Notes under the pieces: model-generated | Told to the model about the DNA's origin: nothing | Databases searched by the model: none | Seen by the model: only the letters and a program-made list of their open reading frames with translations | Program-made: the position numbers and the translations under genes | Part shown: piece after piece, positions 18,281-27,774 of the stretch | Layout: the number at the start of each line of letters is the position of its first letter | Position numbering within the stretch: position 1 is the stretch's first letter | Origin: Alkalilimnicola sp. S0819 | GTDB taxonomy: Bacteria > Pseudomonadota > Gammaproteobacteria > Nitrococcales > WHIW01 | Reading direction: 5' to 3' | DNA length: 64,000 nt | Assembly (NCBI RefSeq): GCF_009295635.1 | Contig: NZ_WHIW01000010.1 | Location: forward strand, 52,206-116,205

Positions 18281-18309
18281 ATGCTAGGGGCTGCGGCGGC
18301 TGACGTCAA
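18281..18309 (-). promoter_or_regulatory. Sigma-70-type promoter of the B12 operon
   Basis: On the minus strand TTGACG (18304-18309) is followed after exactly 17 bases by TAGCAT (18281-18286), placing the transcript start just before the riboswitch P1 stem. A palindrome GTATAC-C-GTATAC (18315-18327) lies immediately upstream and could be an operator. Confidence 0.6.
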
Positions 18310-18356
18310 GTATTGTATACCGTATACGCACGGCGTCCTCCCGCGGGAGCGCCCCC

Positions 18357-19163
18357 TCAAGCGAAGCTCACCGTCAGCTCCGCCAGCGGCAGTCCCTGTA
18401 CCCGGCTGTGCCAGGTTTCCCCCGCCCTTATGCTCCGGGCCGGAGTCAGGGTGCCGGTGGTGATGATCTCCCCCGCCCGCAGTGGCTCGGCCCCGGCTTG
18501 GTGCAGGGTGCTCTGCAAGTGCGCCAGCGCCTGCAAGGGGCTGCCCAGCACATCGACGCCGCCGCCGCGCTCCTCCAGCTGCTCGCCCCGGTAGAGCTCG
18601 ACGGTGAAGTCCCGCAGTCGCGCGGGCGTCAGATCCTCGGCGGGTATCGCTGTGCCGATGTACAGACGACCATGCAGGGCGGCGTCGGCGACGGTGTCCG
18701 CGGCGCTGAAGTCCCAGTCGGGCACGTGGGACTGGACGATTTCGAAGCCCTGGGCCACCCAGTCGAGGCAGCGCAACAGCTGCTCCGGCCCGCCGTCGGG
18801 GGCCGGGGTGTCGGCCAGGTGCAGCACCAGTTCGGGCTCCAGCTTGGGTTCGACGAAGCCGGCCAGCGGGCAGCGGGCCTGGTCATCGGTCAGATGGATG
18901 CTGCTGTGGCGGTAGACATGGGCCCAGATCGGTGCGTTCACGCCGTAGCGCGCCCACATGCGCGGGTTGGTGAAGCCGATCTTGCGGCCCACCGCCACGG
19001 CGCCCTCGGCCAGCCGGGCGCGATGCACCTCGTCCGCCAGGGCGTAGGCCTGGGCCAGGGTCAGGCCCTGCGGGCGGCGACTGAAGGGCTGTAGCGAGTG
19101 CGCCTGGTCCTGTGCCTGTTTCATCTCCCGGGCCCAGGCGTCGTGGGCGGGGTGCTGGGACAT
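18357..19163 (-). CDS. 2-keto-4-pentenoate hydratase-like protein (FAH superfamily)
   Basis: This 268-residue protein resembles MhpD/HpaH hydratases and 4-oxalocrotonate decarboxylases of aromatic meta-cleavage pathways. The metal-binding region FVEPKLEPELVLHL (E-x-E pattern) and the C-terminal GEIITTGTLTPARSIRAGE are typical. No other aromatic-degradation gene is in the window, and it sits between btuD and the B12 riboswitch on the same strand, so its role there is unclear. Hydratase and decarboxylase members cannot be told apart from sequence inspection alone. Confidence 0.8.
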   Translation of the reverse strand: MSQHPAHDAWAREMKQAQDQAHSLQPFSRRPQGLTLAQAYALADEVHRARLAEGAVAVGRKIGFTNPRMWARYGVNAPIWAHVYRHSSIHLTDDQARCPLAGFVEPKLEPELVLHLADTPAPDGGPEQLLRCLDWVAQGFEIVQSHVPDWDFSAADTVADAALHGRLYIGTAIPAEDLTPARLRDFTVELYRGEQLEERGGGVDVLGSPLQALAHLQSTLHQAGAEPLRAGEIITTGTLTPARSIRAGETWHSRVQGLPLAELTVSFA

Positions 19164-19243
19164 GGGGGGTCTCCCTGGGTTGATCGGCGCGACTCGTTGG
19201 CTGTGCGCCGGCCGCGACCCGTTCGCGGCCGGAAAGCCCAGCC

Positions 19244-20017
19244 TTACGCCGGCAGATACGCCCGGCCGTTGTAGCCGCTGATGACCCGGATCGGATGGCC
19301 GTAGACCCGCTCCAGGTACTCCGGGCGCAGGGCCTCGTGGGCGATGCTGGCCATGTGGCTGCCGTCGTCGAACAGCAGCAGGATGTGGTCGCAGAAGCGG
19401 GCGGCCAGGTTGATGTCGTGCAGCGTCATGACGATCAGGCCGTCATCGCGCCAGATGCGTTGCTGCAGCAGTTCCAGGATCTGAATCTGGTGCTGCAGGT
19501 CGAGATGGTTGGTGGGTTCGTCCAGCAGCCAGGCGCGGGGGTTCTGGGTCAGCAGGGTCGCCAGGCCCAGGCGACGACGCTCGCCGCCGGAGAGGGTGTT
19601 CACCGAACGCTGGGCGAAATCGGCCAAGCCCACATCCGCCAGCGCCTGATGGGCCACGGCCAGGTCCTCGGGCTGCTCCCAGGCCAGCGCCCCCAGATGC
19701 GGGTGCCGGCCCACCAACACGGTTTCCAGCACGGTGGCGGGGAAGGCGTCTTCGCTGTCCTGGGGCAGCAGGCCCAGTCGCTGTGCCCGCTGGCGGCGAC
19801 TCCAGTCGTCCCGGGGCCGGTCCAGCAGGCGGATCTCGCCGGCGCTGGCCGGGCGCAGCCCCGCCAGGGTGTGCAATAGCGTGCTCTTGCCGGCACCGTT
19901 GCGCCCGAGGATGCCCCAGCACTGGGTGCGCTCCATGTTCAGCGCCAGATCCCGGCAGATGGTGCGCCCGCCAATCTCCACGTGCAGCCCGCGGGTGCTG
20001 ATGACGTCGTCGCTCAT
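19244..20017 (-). CDS. btuD: Cobalamin ABC transporter ATP-binding protein
   Basis: This 257-residue ATPase powers BtuC. It has Walker A GRNGAGKST (about residue 38), the Q-loop LLPQDSEDAF, signature LSGGERRR, Walker B AWLLDEPT and the switch His in MTLHDINLAARF. It is of the FecE/BtuD/HmuV subgroup. The ATG at 20017 overlaps the btuC stop by four bases; longer in-frame extensions into btuC are artefacts. Corrinoid specificity is inferred from btuF and btuB nearby. Confidence 0.9.
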   Translation of the reverse strand: MSDDVISTRGLHVEIGGRTICRDLALNMERTQCWGILGRNGAGKSTLLHTLAGLRPASAGEIRLLDRPRDDWSRRQRAQRLGLLPQDSEDAFPATVLETVLVGRHPHLGALAWEQPEDLAVAHQALADVGLADFAQRSVNTLSGGERRRLGLATLLTQNPRAWLLDEPTNHLDLQHQIQILELLQQRIWRDDGLIVMTLHDINLAARFCDHILLLFDDGSHMASIAHEALRPEYLERVYGHPIRVISGYNGRAYLPA

Positions 20018-21042
20018 GACCGGCTCCCCAGACTGCTGCTGCCCCGGCGCAGCAGGAAAAGAAAGAGAGGAACGCCGATCATCGCCGACAGCACTCCCAC
20101 CGGCAGTTGTTCGGGGGCGAGCAGGGTGCGGGCGAGGGTATCGGCCAGCACCAGCAGGCTGCCGCCGGCCAGCACGCAGGCCGGCAGCAGCAAACGATGA
20201 TCCGAGCCCACCAGCAGGCGCAGCAGGTGCGGTATCACCAGGCCGATGAAGCCGATGCTGCCGGCCAGGCTGACCGCCACGGCGGTGAGCAGGGAGGCCA
20301 GCAGGAACAGCAGCAGGCGCAGTTGCTTGAGCGGCACGCCCAACAGTTGCGCCTGCAGCTCGCCCCGGGCCAGCAGGTTCAGCGGCCGGGCCAGCGGCAG
20401 GGCGATAGCCAGCCCCGCCCCCAGTGCCAACGCGCCCCAGCCGGGGCCGGTGGCATTGCCCAGATCCCCCATCAGCCAGAACAGCATGCCGCGCAGGCTG
20501 GTATCCGGGCTGACGGCCAGCAGGAAGCTGATAAGCGCCCCCCAGCCCGCGGCCAGCACCACGCCGGTGAGCAGCAGCCGGCTGTTGGTCCAGCCGCCCC
20601 GGCCGTGGGACAGGACGAACACCAGCAGCATGGCCCCCATGGCGCCGCCGAAGCTCGCCAGCGGCAGCCACAGGCCGCCCAGCCCGAGGAGCAACACCAG
20701 CAGGGCCGCCACCGAGGCGCCCCCGGAGACGCCCAGGATGTAGGGGTCGGCCAGGGGGTTGCGCAGCAGAACCTGCATCAGCGCCCCGGCCAGGGCGAGC
20801 AGGCCGCCGGTGACGAAGGCGGTGAGTGCGCGCGGCAGGCGCAGTTCCAGCAGCACCTGGCTTGTCAGATCCTGGGCGCTGCCGTTGAGCGCGGCCCACA
20901 GCTCGCCGGCGGCGATGCTCACACTTCCGGCGGTCAGGGCAATCAGCAGACTCAGCAAGGCCAGCAGCGCGAGCAGCGGCAGGGCCAGCCAGGCGCGGTG
21001 CAGGGGGTGTCGCGGTCGGTGTTGCGCGAGTGTGTCGTTCAT
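20014..21042 (-). CDS. btuC: Cobalamin ABC transporter permease (FecCD family)
   Basis: This 342-residue inner-membrane permease has about ten hydrophobic segments. Family motifs include LRLPRALTAFVTGGLLALAGALMQ (parts: LRLPRALTAF, GALMQVLLRNPLADPYILG) and GSIGFIGLVIPHLLRLLVGSDHR (parts: GFIGLVIPHLLRL). With BtuD and BtuF it should import corrinoids from the periplasm after BtuB/TonB uptake. btuF is encoded 13 kb away at the far end of the B12 operon, not beside btuCD. Confidence 0.91.
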   Translation of the reverse strand: MNDTLAQHRPRHPLHRAWLALPLLALLALLSLLIALTAGSVSIAAGELWAALNGSAQDLTSQVLLELRLPRALTAFVTGGLLALAGALMQVLLRNPLADPYILGVSGGASVAALLVLLLGLGGLWLPLASFGGAMGAMLLVFVLSHGRGGWTNSRLLLTGVVLAAGWGALISFLLAVSPDTSLRGMLFWLMGDLGNATGPGWGALALGAGLAIALPLARPLNLLARGELQAQLLGVPLKQLRLLLFLLASLLTAVAVSLAGSIGFIGLVIPHLLRLLVGSDHRLLLPACVLAGGSLLVLADTLARTLLAPEQLPVGVLSAMIGVPLFLFLLRRGSSSLGSRS

Positions 21043-21052
21043 GCTGCCGGGC

Positions 21053-21751
21053 TCAGGCGCAACGGCGGAACATCAGGTCCCACACGCCATGGCCCTTGCG
21101 CAGGCCCCGTTGCTCGAACTTGGTCCGGGGGCGATCGCCCCGGTCGCTGAACTGCCCGTCGCCGGCGGTATTGGCAAAACCTTCGGCCGCGCTGAACACT
21201 GCCATCATGTGCTCGGCATAGGGCGCCCAGTCGGTGGCCAGGTGCACGAAGCCGTCCGGGGCGAGCTTGCGGCGCAGCAGCTGCGTCCACTCCGGCTGCA
21301 CCAACCGGCGCTTGTGGTGGCGCTTCTTCGGCCACGGGTCCGGGAAGTAGAGCTGCAGCCCGCTCAGGCTTTCATCGGCGATCTGCCGGCGCAGCACCTC
21401 GGCGGCGTCACAGCTCATCAAGCGCAGGTTCTCCAGCTGCAGACGCTCGATGTGCATCAGCAGGTGCCCCACCCCCGGGCGGTGCACTTCTATGCCCAGA
21501 TAATTCCGCTCCGGGTACAGTCGCGCCTGTTCGGCCAGGGAGTCGCCGTTGCCGAAGCCGATCTCCAGCACCACGGGTGCTTCGCGGCCGAACAGGGCCG
21601 GAAAATCCAGCGCCTCGGTGCCTGGCTCCAGGCCGTACACCGGCCAAAGCTCCTTCAGGGCCCGTTCCTGGCCTTCCGTGAGGCGGCCTTCGCGGCGCAC
21701 GAAACTGCGTATCCGGCGCGGGACCGGCGCGGCTTGCTCGCTCATGGGCAT
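21053..21751 (-). CDS. trmB: tRNA (guanine-N7)-methyltransferase
   Basis: This 232-residue SAM-dependent enzyme methylates G46 in tRNA variable loops. Motif I VLEIGFGNGDSL and the TrmB hallmark FPDPWPKKRHHKRRL are both present. A second in-frame ATG six bases downstream (MSEQ) could be the true start. It lies between thiG and btuC on the same strand, six bases after thiG, suggesting cotranscription with the thiamine genes. Confidence 0.95.
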   Translation of the reverse strand: MPMSEQAAPVPRRIRSFVRREGRLTEGQERALKELWPVYGLEPGTEALDFPALFGREAPVVLEIGFGNGDSLAEQARLYPERNYLGIEVHRPGVGHLLMHIERLQLENLRLMSCDAAEVLRRQIADESLSGLQLYFPDPWPKKRHHKRRLVQPEWTQLLRRKLAPDGFVHLATDWAPYAEHMMAVFSAAEGFANTAGDGQFSDRGDRPRTKFEQRGLRKGHGVWDLMFRRCA

Positions 21752-21756
21752 GGACC

Positions 21757-22533
21757 TCAGAAAAACAGACCGTCCAAGGGCGAGGAGGCAGAGGCATAAC
21801 GCTTGCGCGGAATGCGGCCGGCAAGATAGGCCTCGCGGCCGGCTTCCACCGCCTTGCGCATGGCGGACGCCATGAGCACGGGGTTCTGGGCGCAGGCGAT
21901 GGCGGTGTTCATCAGCACGCCGGCGCAGCCGAGCTCCATGGCCACGGCGGCATCGGAGGCGGTGCCCACGCCCGCATCCACCAGGATGGGGACCGAGGCG
22001 TTCTCGACGATGGTGCGGATGTTGTAGGGGTTGCGGATGCCCAGCCCCGAGCCGATGGGCGCGGCCAGCGGCATCACCGCGACACAGCCCAGGTCCTCGA
22101 AGCGCTTGGCCATGATGGGGTCGTCGTTGGTGTAGACCATCACATCGAAGCCATCGGCCACCAGAATCTTCGCCGCCTCCAGGGTGGCGGGGATGTCCGG
22201 GAACAGGGTCTGCTGGTCGCCCAGCACCTCGAGCTTGGTCAGATTGTGACCGTCGAGCAGTTCGCGGGCCAGGCGGCAGGTGCGCACCGCGTCTTCCACG
22301 GTGTAGCAGCCGGCGGTGTTGGGCAGGATGGTGTAGCGGTCGGGCGGCAGCACATCGAGCAGGTTCGGCTCGTTGGGATCCTGGCCGATATTGCTGCGGC
22401 GGATAGCCACGGTGATGATCTCGGCGCCGGCGGCCTCGGTGGCCGCGCGGGTCTCTTCCAGGTCCTTGTACTTGCCGGTGCCGGTGAGCAGGCGGGAGCG
22501 GAACTCGCGCCCGGCGATGGTGAAGGTATCCAT
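21757..22533 (-). CDS. thiG: Thiazole synthase
   Basis: ThiG forms the thiazole phosphate ring of thiamine from deoxyxylulose 5-phosphate, dehydroglycine and ThiS thiocarboxylate. The 258-residue TIM barrel carries [16 protein letters not shown] with the Schiff-base Lys, TVAIRRSNI, and the C-terminal [18 protein letters not shown]. The ATG at 22533 matches the family start; the upstream extension to 22599 is not needed. It follows thiS by 46 bases. No TPP riboswitch is visible upstream. Confidence 0.96.
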   Translation of the reverse strand: MDTFTIAGREFRSRLLTGTGKYKDLEETRAATEAAGAEIITVAIRRSNIGQDPNEPNLLDVLPPDRYTILPNTAGCYTVEDAVRTCRLARELLDGHNLTKLEVLGDQQTLFPDIPATLEAAKILVADGFDVMVYTNDDPIMAKRFEDLGCVAVMPLAAPIGSGLGIRNPYNIRTIVENASVPILVDAGVGTASDAAVAMELGCAGVLMNTAIACAQNPVLMASAMRKAVEAGREAYLAGRIPRKRYASASSPLDGLFF

Positions 22534-22579
22534 AGTGTGTTCAGCGTGTCCGGTGTTTGGTCTGTTCGGGCCGCGTGTT

Positions 22580-22780
22580 TCAGCCGCCGCCGATGGCATT
22601 GACGATTTCCACCCGCGCGTCGGGCGGCAGTCGGAAGTGGGCGTGCTCGCTGCGGGGCACGATCTCCTGGTTTACTTCCAGGGCCACGCGGCGCCCGCCC
22701 AGCTGCAGCTGTTCCAGCAGTTCGGCGATGGTGAGCTGATCGGCGACTTCGCGTGTTTCGCCGTTGACAGTGATTCGCAT
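22580..22780 (-). CDS. thiS: Sulfur carrier protein ThiS
   Basis: This 66-residue ubiquitin-like protein ends in the required Gly-Gly (NAIGGG). ThiF adenylates that end, and it carries sulfur as thiocarboxylate to ThiG. It starts [12 protein letters not shown], typical of ThiS. I chose the ATG at 22780; a longer reading to 22969 runs through the tRNA-Gly region and is rejected. Confidence 0.94.
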   Translation of the reverse strand: MRITVNGETREVADQLTIAELLEQLQLGGRRVALEVNQEIVPRSEHAHFRLPPDARVEIVNAIGGG

Positions 22781-22894
22781 GCTAAACCCTCCAGCCACGA
22801 GGCCCGATAGTCTACACCGTATGGGCCGTGGGGGGAGGGTTCGGCGGGCTCGCGCCGGCGCGGGGACTTCGGCATAATAGGCCGCGCCCAGCAA

Positions 22895-22968
22895 GCGGGT
22901 GTAGCTCAATGGTAGAGCTTCTGGTTCCCAACCAGATGACGAGGGTTCGATTCCCTTCACCCGCTCCA
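22895..22968 (+). tRNA. tRNA-Gly (anticodon CCC)
   Basis: The 74-base cloverleaf has acceptor arms GCGGGTG and CACCCGC, D-arm GCTCAATGGTAGAGC, anticodon stem TCTGG/CCAGA with loop TTCCCAA, T-loop TTCGATT, and an encoded CCA. The anticodon is CCC. Confidence 0.97.
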
Positions 22969-23008
22969 TTATTCCTTCTCGCGCGCCGGCTCAAGCCGCC
23001 AGCCGCTC

Positions 23009-23548
23009 CTAGGGGGCAGTTGCGCCGGGCTTGCGCCGGTGCGGCAGGTAACCCTCGGCGGCCAGTTTCTCGTGCAGGTCCCGGGGCGCGAACTTCAGAT
23101 AATCCTTGCCCACCTCCTGAAGGTCAGCGGCCCGGGGCAGGCTGTCCTTGATCAGTGGGCGCAGAACGCCCAGAAAGCGCGGCTCCGCGCAGAGCACAAT
23201 GTGTTCCACGCCCTGTCGGTCGATCAGCTCACTGAGTGCGCGGCTGATATCGCGCCCGAAGCGGCGTTCTTCTTCCAGATCGTGCTGCTCCCGGTGCTCG
23301 TCATAGGCGTGGGCCTCGCCCGGCGCATAGCCGCCACCCCGTGGGCCGCCTTCCGCGCCGCCCGCGCGATTGCGTCCGCGGCGCAGGTCGGTCCAGATAT
23401 GCTCCTCGTGGGCATGGTGCGTGGGGTTCGCCAGGGTTTGTCGTTCCACCAGGTTCGGTCCCGATTCCATCTCGGGCACCTCCGCCGGCTCCAGGGTGTA
23501 GAGCCGGGCGCCACCGCCGGCCGCCACCAGTACGCAATAATCGCTCAT
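23009..23548 (-). CDS. Host attachment family protein
   Basis: This 179-residue protein resembles the family once named for attachment to host cells (Host_attach). It opens with a beta strand YCVLVAAGGGARLYTLEP, has a variable Gly/Arg-rich middle (about residues 55-80), and a conserved end: IVLCAEPRFLGVLRPLIKD and HEKLAAEGYLP. The name derives from Agrobacterium; a general role, perhaps release-factor- or nuclease-like, is possible. The start MSDYCV at 23548 was chosen over 23617 because family proteins begin near this strand. Confidence 0.75.
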   Translation of the reverse strand: MSDYCVLVAAGGGARLYTLEPAEVPEMESGPNLVERQTLANPTHHAHEEHIWTDLRRGRNRAGGAEGGPRGGGYAPGEAHAYDEHREQHDLEEERRFGRDISRALSELIDRQGVEHIVLCAEPRFLGVLRPLIKDSLPRAADLQEVGKDYLKFAPRDLHEKLAAEGYLPHRRKPGATAP

Positions 23549-23695
23549 GGGCATGCCCTCCCTGGCCATGGTCCGCGCCCTGTCTCCAGCCATGGGGGAG
23601 GCGCCGCGCCAACTCAATGCTGTGTGCGGGAAGGGCGGCGCTATGTATGATCAACACAGCCGTGTCTTGCAGTGAATACGAAGGAGCGTAATGCC

Positions 23696-25846
23696 ATGAA
23701 GGGGTTGTTCAAATGGCTGGGCATCATACTGGGGGGGTTGATCGCCCTGGTGCTCATCGGGGTGGTAGCCGTGCTGCTGCTGGTGGACCCGAACGACTAC
23801 CGGGACGACATCAGCCGGGCGGTAAAGGAGCGGACCGGCCGTGAGCTGCGCCTGGAAGGCGATCTGGAACTGAGTTTCTTCCCCTGGCTGGGCGTGCGCA
23901 CCGCCGGTGTGAGCTTCAGCGACGACCCGGCCTTCGGCGAGCAGCCCATGCTGCAGGTGGCCGAGGCCGGTGTGGCCATCCAGGTCATGCCCTTGCTGCT
24001 GCGCCAACAAGTGCGCATGGACACCCTGGTGCTGGAGGGCGCGCGCATTCGACTGATCCGGGACCAGCGCGGCCGCGCCAACTGGGAAGTGCTCGCCGAG
24101 CAGCTTCAGGCCCGCGGCGAGGCCAAGGACGGAGAGTCCCGGCCCGGCCCCGAGGGGCCACCGGAGGACACTGGCGGCAAGCCGCCGCTTGAAGCCTTGG
24201 CGCTGGGCGGCGTGCGGATCGTGGATGCCCAGGTGCTGTTCGAGGACCGGCAGGCCGGCACGCGCATCGAAGCCGCGCCCATGAACCTCACCCTGGGTGA
24301 GCTGAAGCTGGGGCAGCGCGTTCCCCTGCAGGCCGATTGGGTGGTAAGCGGCAGCGAGTTGCCGCGCCTGGTCGGCGAGCTGAGCGCGGGGCTCAGCCTC
24401 AGCGAGGCCTTGAGCGAGCTGCGGGTGCAGGAGCTGCAGCTGGATCTGAACCTGAGTGGCGAGCAGATCCCCGGCGGCGAGCTGCCGCTGCGGGTAAGCG
24501 GCAACCCTCTGTATTTCATCGAGGAAGGGCGGCTCAGCCTGCCGGATCTGCGGGTGGTCATGGACGAGCTGGTGCTCCACGCCCAGGTGCAGGCCGAGCA
24601 GCTGCAAAGCGACCCGCGGGTCAGCGCGGCCCTGAACGTGCCGGCCTTCAATCTGCGTGATCTGCTCCAGCGTCTGCAGATCGCCCTGGAAACCCGCGAC
24701 GAGCAGGCCCTGCGAGCGGTGGGCCTGCAGGCGCAGCTCGGCTGGGCCGGCAACACCCTGAGCCTGCGGGATCTGAACCTGCAACTGGACGAGACCCGCG
24801 CCACCGGCCAGGCCACCGTGCGCCGCTTCGCGCCGCTGGCGGCCAATCTGCGTCTGGATGTGGACCGCATCAATGTGGACCGCTACCTGCCGCCTCCGGC
24901 CGAGGGTGAATCGCCCAAGGCCGCCACCCCGGGCTCCGCGGGTGCGGCCGCCGCCGAGGGGCTGCCGCTGGAGCTGCTGCGGGAGCTGAACATCGACGGG
25001 CGAGTGAGCATCGGCGAGATGATCGTCTCCGGGCTCACCACCCGCAACATGGTCGTGCAACTGCGCGGCAACAATGGCCAGATCCGCCTGCACCCGTTGA
25101 GTGCGGATCTTTACGAAGGCCGTTATGAAGGCGATGTGCGCCTGGATGCCCGGGGCGAGGCGCTGAAGGTGAGCCTCGACGAGCAGCTCCGGGGCGTGCA
25201 GATCGGCGGCCTGCTGCAGGATCTCACCGGCCGCTCCTGGCTCACCGGCACCGCCAACCTGAACCTGGCTGCCAGCACCCTGGGGGCATCCGTGACCCAG
25301 TGGCTGGAGCAGCTGGATGGTCGGGGCGCGTTCAGCCTCAACGACGGCGCCATCCAGGGCATCAATGTCCGCCAGGCCCTGCGCACCGCCGCCGCCCGCT
25401 TGCAGGGCAAACCGGCGCCGGCCGCCGCGGACGACAACACGGTGTACGAAGACCTCAAGGGCAGCATGACCATCGACGGCGGGGTGCTGCGCAACAACGA
25501 CTTCAACGCCGAGATCTCCGGCGCGGCCCTGGCCGGCGGCGGCAGCCTGCGGCTGTCCGACCAGACACTGGATTACCGCCTGACGGTGAACCTGCAAGAG
25601 CCCATCGAGGGCCTGGAAGAGCTGCAGGGCCAGCCCATTCCGCTGCGCCTCACCGGCCCGATCACCTCGCCCAGGCTCAGCGTGGACCTGGAGAGCGTGC
25701 TCAAGGCCCGGGTCCGGCAGGAGCTGGACGAGGAAACCGACAAGGCGAAGAAGAAGCTGGAGGAGAAGTTGCGCGAGGAGCTGGGTGAAGAGGGCGCCGA
25801 AGAGTTGGACAACGCCCTGCGTAAGCTGCTGCGCAACCGCGACTGA
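23696..25846 (+). CDS. AsmA family protein
   Basis: This 716-residue envelope protein has an N-terminal membrane helix (residues 8-30) and a long periplasmic body. It shows the AsmA N-terminal pattern [37 protein letters not shown] (parts: [30 protein letters not shown]) and the C-terminal domain with [15 protein letters not shown] and [20 protein letters not shown]. AsmA-like proteins belong to the bridge-like lipid-transfer group and influence outer-membrane lipid and protein biogenesis. A Lys/Glu-rich coiled-coil-like tail closes it (about residues 675-712). The ATG at 23696 follows AAGGAG by nine bases. Confidence 0.9.
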   Translation: MKGLFKWLGIILGGLIALVLIGVVAVLLLVDPNDYRDDISRAVKERTGRELRLEGDLELSFFPWLGVRTAGVSFSDDPAFGEQPMLQVAEAGVAIQVMPLLLRQQVRMDTLVLEGARIRLIRDQRGRANWEVLAEQLQARGEAKDGESRPGPEGPPEDTGGKPPLEALALGGVRIVDAQVLFEDRQAGTRIEAAPMNLTLGELKLGQRVPLQADWVVSGSELPRLVGELSAGLSLSEALSELRVQELQLDLNLSGEQIPGGELPLRVSGNPLYFIEEGRLSLPDLRVVMDELVLHAQVQAEQLQSDPRVSAALNVPAFNLRDLLQRLQIALETRDEQALRAVGLQAQLGWAGNTLSLRDLNLQLDETRATGQATVRRFAPLAANLRLDVDRINVDRYLPPPAEGESPKAATPGSAGAAAAEGLPLELLRELNIDGRVSIGEMIVSGLTTRNMVVQLRGNNGQIRLHPLSADLYEGRYEGDVRLDARGEALKVSLDEQLRGVQIGGLLQDLTGRSWLTGTANLNLAASTLGASVTQWLEQLDGRGAFSLNDGAIQGINVRQALRTAAARLQGKPAPAAADDNTVYEDLKGSMTIDGGVLRNNDFNAEISGAALAGGGSLRLSDQTLDYRLTVNLQEPIEGLEELQGQPIPLRLTGPITSPRLSVDLESVLKARVRQELDEETDKAKKKLEEKLREELGEEGAEELDNALRKLLRNRD

Positions 25847-25848
25847 GC

Positions 25849-26934
25849 ATGCAGCCGCGTCTGATCGAGGAGTCGGCCCCGGTGCCGCTGAGGCCGGGCG
25901 AGTTCGCCCGGCGCGTGCTGGCCTGGTTTCGAGTGCACGGCCGTCACGATCTGCCCTGGCAGCATCCGGCCAGCCCCTACCGGGTGTGGGTCTCCGAGGT
26001 CATGCTGCAGCAGACCCAGGTCGCGACAGTCATTCCCTACTTCCAGCGTTTCATGGAGCGCTTTCCCGATGTGCGAGCGCTGGCCGGGGCCGAGCAGGAT
26101 GAAGTGCTGCATCTGTGGTCCGGCCTGGGCTACTACGCCCGGGCGCGCAATCTGCACCGGGCCGCGGGGGTGATCGTCGAACAGCATGGTGGCGAGATGC
26201 CCGGCACGCTGGAGGCCGTGCAGGCCCTGCCCGGCATTGGTCGCTCCACCGCCGGGGCCATTCTGTCGCTCTCCCGCGGCGAGCCCCAGCCCATTCTGGA
26301 TGGCAACGTGAAACGGGTGCTGGCGCGCTTCCACGCCGTGCCCGGCTGGCCCGGAGAATCCGCGACCCTGCGCAGGCTCTGGGCTCTGTCCGAGCAGCTG
26401 ACCCCGGGGCGCGATACCGGCGCCTATAATCAGGCGATGATGGATCTGGGGGCGACCCTGTGTACCCGCGCCAGACCCCGCTGCGGCGAATGCCCCGTGA
26501 ATGAGGCCTGCCGGGCCGCCGCCGCCGGCACCCAGGCGGACTACCCCGGGCGCAAGCCGCGCAAGCGCCTGCCGGTGCGGCGCACCCGCATGCTGCTGCT
26601 GGAAAGCGAAGAGGGGGTGCTGTTGCAGCGCCGCCCGCCCGCGGGCCTGTGGGGCGGGCTGTGGAGCCTGCCCGAACTGGACGCGGAAGACGACTGGCGG
26701 GACTGGTGCGCCCGGCAGGGGCTGGCGATCGGGCAGGCCGAGGACTGGCCGGTGCTGCGGCATACCTTCAGCCATTTCCATCTGGACATACAGCCGACGC
26801 GGCTACGGGTGCGGGCGCATCCGGGTGGCGTCATGGAAGGGGAGCGGGCGCTCTGGTATAACAGCCGCGCGCCGCAATCCCTGGGCCTGGCCGCGCCGGT
26901 GGCGCGGCTGCTGAGCCGTTTGACGGAGGACTGA
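25849..26934 (+). CDS. mutY: A/G-specific adenine DNA glycosylase
   Basis: MutY removes adenine mispaired with 8-oxoguanine. The 361-residue protein has [26 protein letters not shown] (catalytic Glu in [10 protein letters not shown]), the helix-hairpin-helix [13 protein letters not shown] with Asp downstream in [12 protein letters not shown], and the Fe-S cluster Cys set [17 protein letters not shown] (C-x6-C-x2-C-x5-C). The C-terminal NUDIX-like domain includes [19 protein letters not shown]. It begins two bases after the asmA-like stop and is followed four bases later by yggX, a standard proteobacterial pairing. Confidence 0.97.
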   Translation: MQPRLIEESAPVPLRPGEFARRVLAWFRVHGRHDLPWQHPASPYRVWVSEVMLQQTQVATVIPYFQRFMERFPDVRALAGAEQDEVLHLWSGLGYYARARNLHRAAGVIVEQHGGEMPGTLEAVQALPGIGRSTAGAILSLSRGEPQPILDGNVKRVLARFHAVPGWPGESATLRRLWALSEQLTPGRDTGAYNQAMMDLGATLCTRARPRCGECPVNEACRAAAAGTQADYPGRKPRKRLPVRRTRMLLLESEEGVLLQRRPPAGLWGGLWSLPELDAEDDWRDWCARQGLAIGQAEDWPVLRHTFSHFHLDIQPTRLRVRAHPGGVMEGERALWYNSRAPQSLGLAAPVARLLSRLTED

Positions 26935-26938
26935 GCCG

Positions 26939-27205
26939 ATGACGAGAACCGTGCAGTGCGCGAAGCTGGGCCGCGAAGCCGAGGGCCTGGACCGGGTGCC
27001 CTACCCCGGCGAACTGGGGAAACGCGTCTATGAGAGCGTGTCCAAGGAAGCCTGGCAGGCCTGGCTGGGCCAGCAGACCATGTTGATCAACGAATACCGT
27101 CTGAGCCCGATGGACCCCAAGGCGCGCAAGTTCCTGGAAGGGGAGATGGAGCAGTTCTTCTTCGGTGGTGGTTCGGCTGCCCCGCCGGACTATCAGCCCC
27201 GGTAA
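26939..27205 (+). CDS. yggX: Probable Fe(2+)-trafficking protein YggX
   Basis: This 88-residue protein protects iron-sulfur proteins from oxidative damage. It has the family start [15 protein letters not shown] with the conserved Cys and the segment [19 protein letters not shown]. It lies four bases behind mutY, the usual neighbour in gammaproteobacteria, and is followed by tRNA-Phe. Confidence 0.96.
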   Translation: MTRTVQCAKLGREAEGLDRVPYPGELGKRVYESVSKEAWQAWLGQQTMLINEYRLSPMDPKARKFLEGEMEQFFFGGGSAAPPDYQPR

Positions 27206-27259
27206 GACCGGGCGCGCTTGACGAGCGGCGCCGAATACGGTTGAATTGGCGCCCTTCCT

Positions 27260-27335
27260 GGCCGGGTAGCTCAGTCGGTAGAGCAGGGGATTGAAAATCC
27301 CCGTGTCGGCGGTTCGATTCCGTCCCTGGCCACCA
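27260..27335 (+). tRNA. tRNA-Phe (anticodon GAA), integration site of the island
   Basis: The 76-base cloverleaf has acceptor GGCCGGG with CCTGGCC, D-arm GCTCAGTCGGTAGAGC, anticodon loop TTGAAAA (GAA), T-arm with TTCGATT and encoded CCA. Its 3' part from the anticodon loop onward is repeated at 45185, so it doubles as an attachment site. Confidence 0.97.
27291..27326 (+). repeat. attL: direct repeat inside tRNA-Phe
   Basis: These 36 bases, starting at TTGAAAATCC of the anticodon loop, are identical to 45185-45220. Beyond the core, similarity continues through the CCA end and the terminator to about 27397, with scattered differences. Confidence 0.8.
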
Positions 27336-27350
27336 AATTGCTTGAAGCAG

Positions 27351-27376
27351 AAGGCCCAGCCATGCGCTGGGCCTTC
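27351..27376 (+). terminator. tRNA-Phe terminator
   Basis: The hairpin AAGGCCCAGC / GCTGGGCCTT has a short loop and sits 15 bases after the tRNA. A close copy lies at 45245-45270 behind the duplicated tRNA end. Confidence 0.7.
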
Positions 27377-27447
27377 GCCGTCTCTGGGGACGAAAATCCC
27401 CGCGCCGGGGCATTTCCGGGAGATTGGCGGCAGGGAAGGCAGGGAGA

Positions 27448-27750
27448 TCAGGGATAGACAGGCTGGCCGCCGCCCACGGTGGGGAATACGGCGGCGTCCG
27501 GTGCCTTCCCGATCAGCTCGGTCAGTGCTGTTTCCAGTGTTTCGGCCGCAAAGGGCTTGGTCAGCGTGAGGGCAAAGCCGGCGTCCTGGCAGCGCTGCCT
27601 GATCGCCTGTGTGACCAGCCCGGTGAAGGCGATCGCGGGCACCGCCGAAGCATCGTAGCCGTCGCCCTCGCGCAGGCGCTGCAGGCACTCGAAACCGTCC
27701 GGCCCCGTGCCCAAGCGCAGATCGATCGGCAGCGCCGCGTAGGGCGGCTA
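27448..27750 (-). pseudogene. Response-regulator receiver domain fragment
   Basis: About 95 residues of a CheY-like receiver domain remain: LPIDLRLGTGPDGFECL (phospho-acceptor loop), VPAIAFTG (conserved Thr strand) and LTLTKPFAAETL (conserved Lys). An in-frame TAG lies just upstream (about 27748-27750), so the N-terminal acidic residues and any output domain are missing. An internal TTG at 27714 could start translation, but the product would not be a complete receiver. It lies at the left edge of the island and looks like debris of a larger sensor or regulator. Confidence 0.6.
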
Positions 27751-27774
27751 TCCTACGGCTCGACGGCGGCGGAC

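Noticed and set aside
22534..22900. TPP riboswitch upstream of thiS-thiG
   Set aside because: No CTGAGA/ACCTGA-type conserved core is visible on the minus strand.
23651..25597. Long open frame antisense to the AsmA-family gene
   Set aside because: Gln/His/Ala-rich shadow without recognisable domains; the forward gene has a ribosome site and family motifs.
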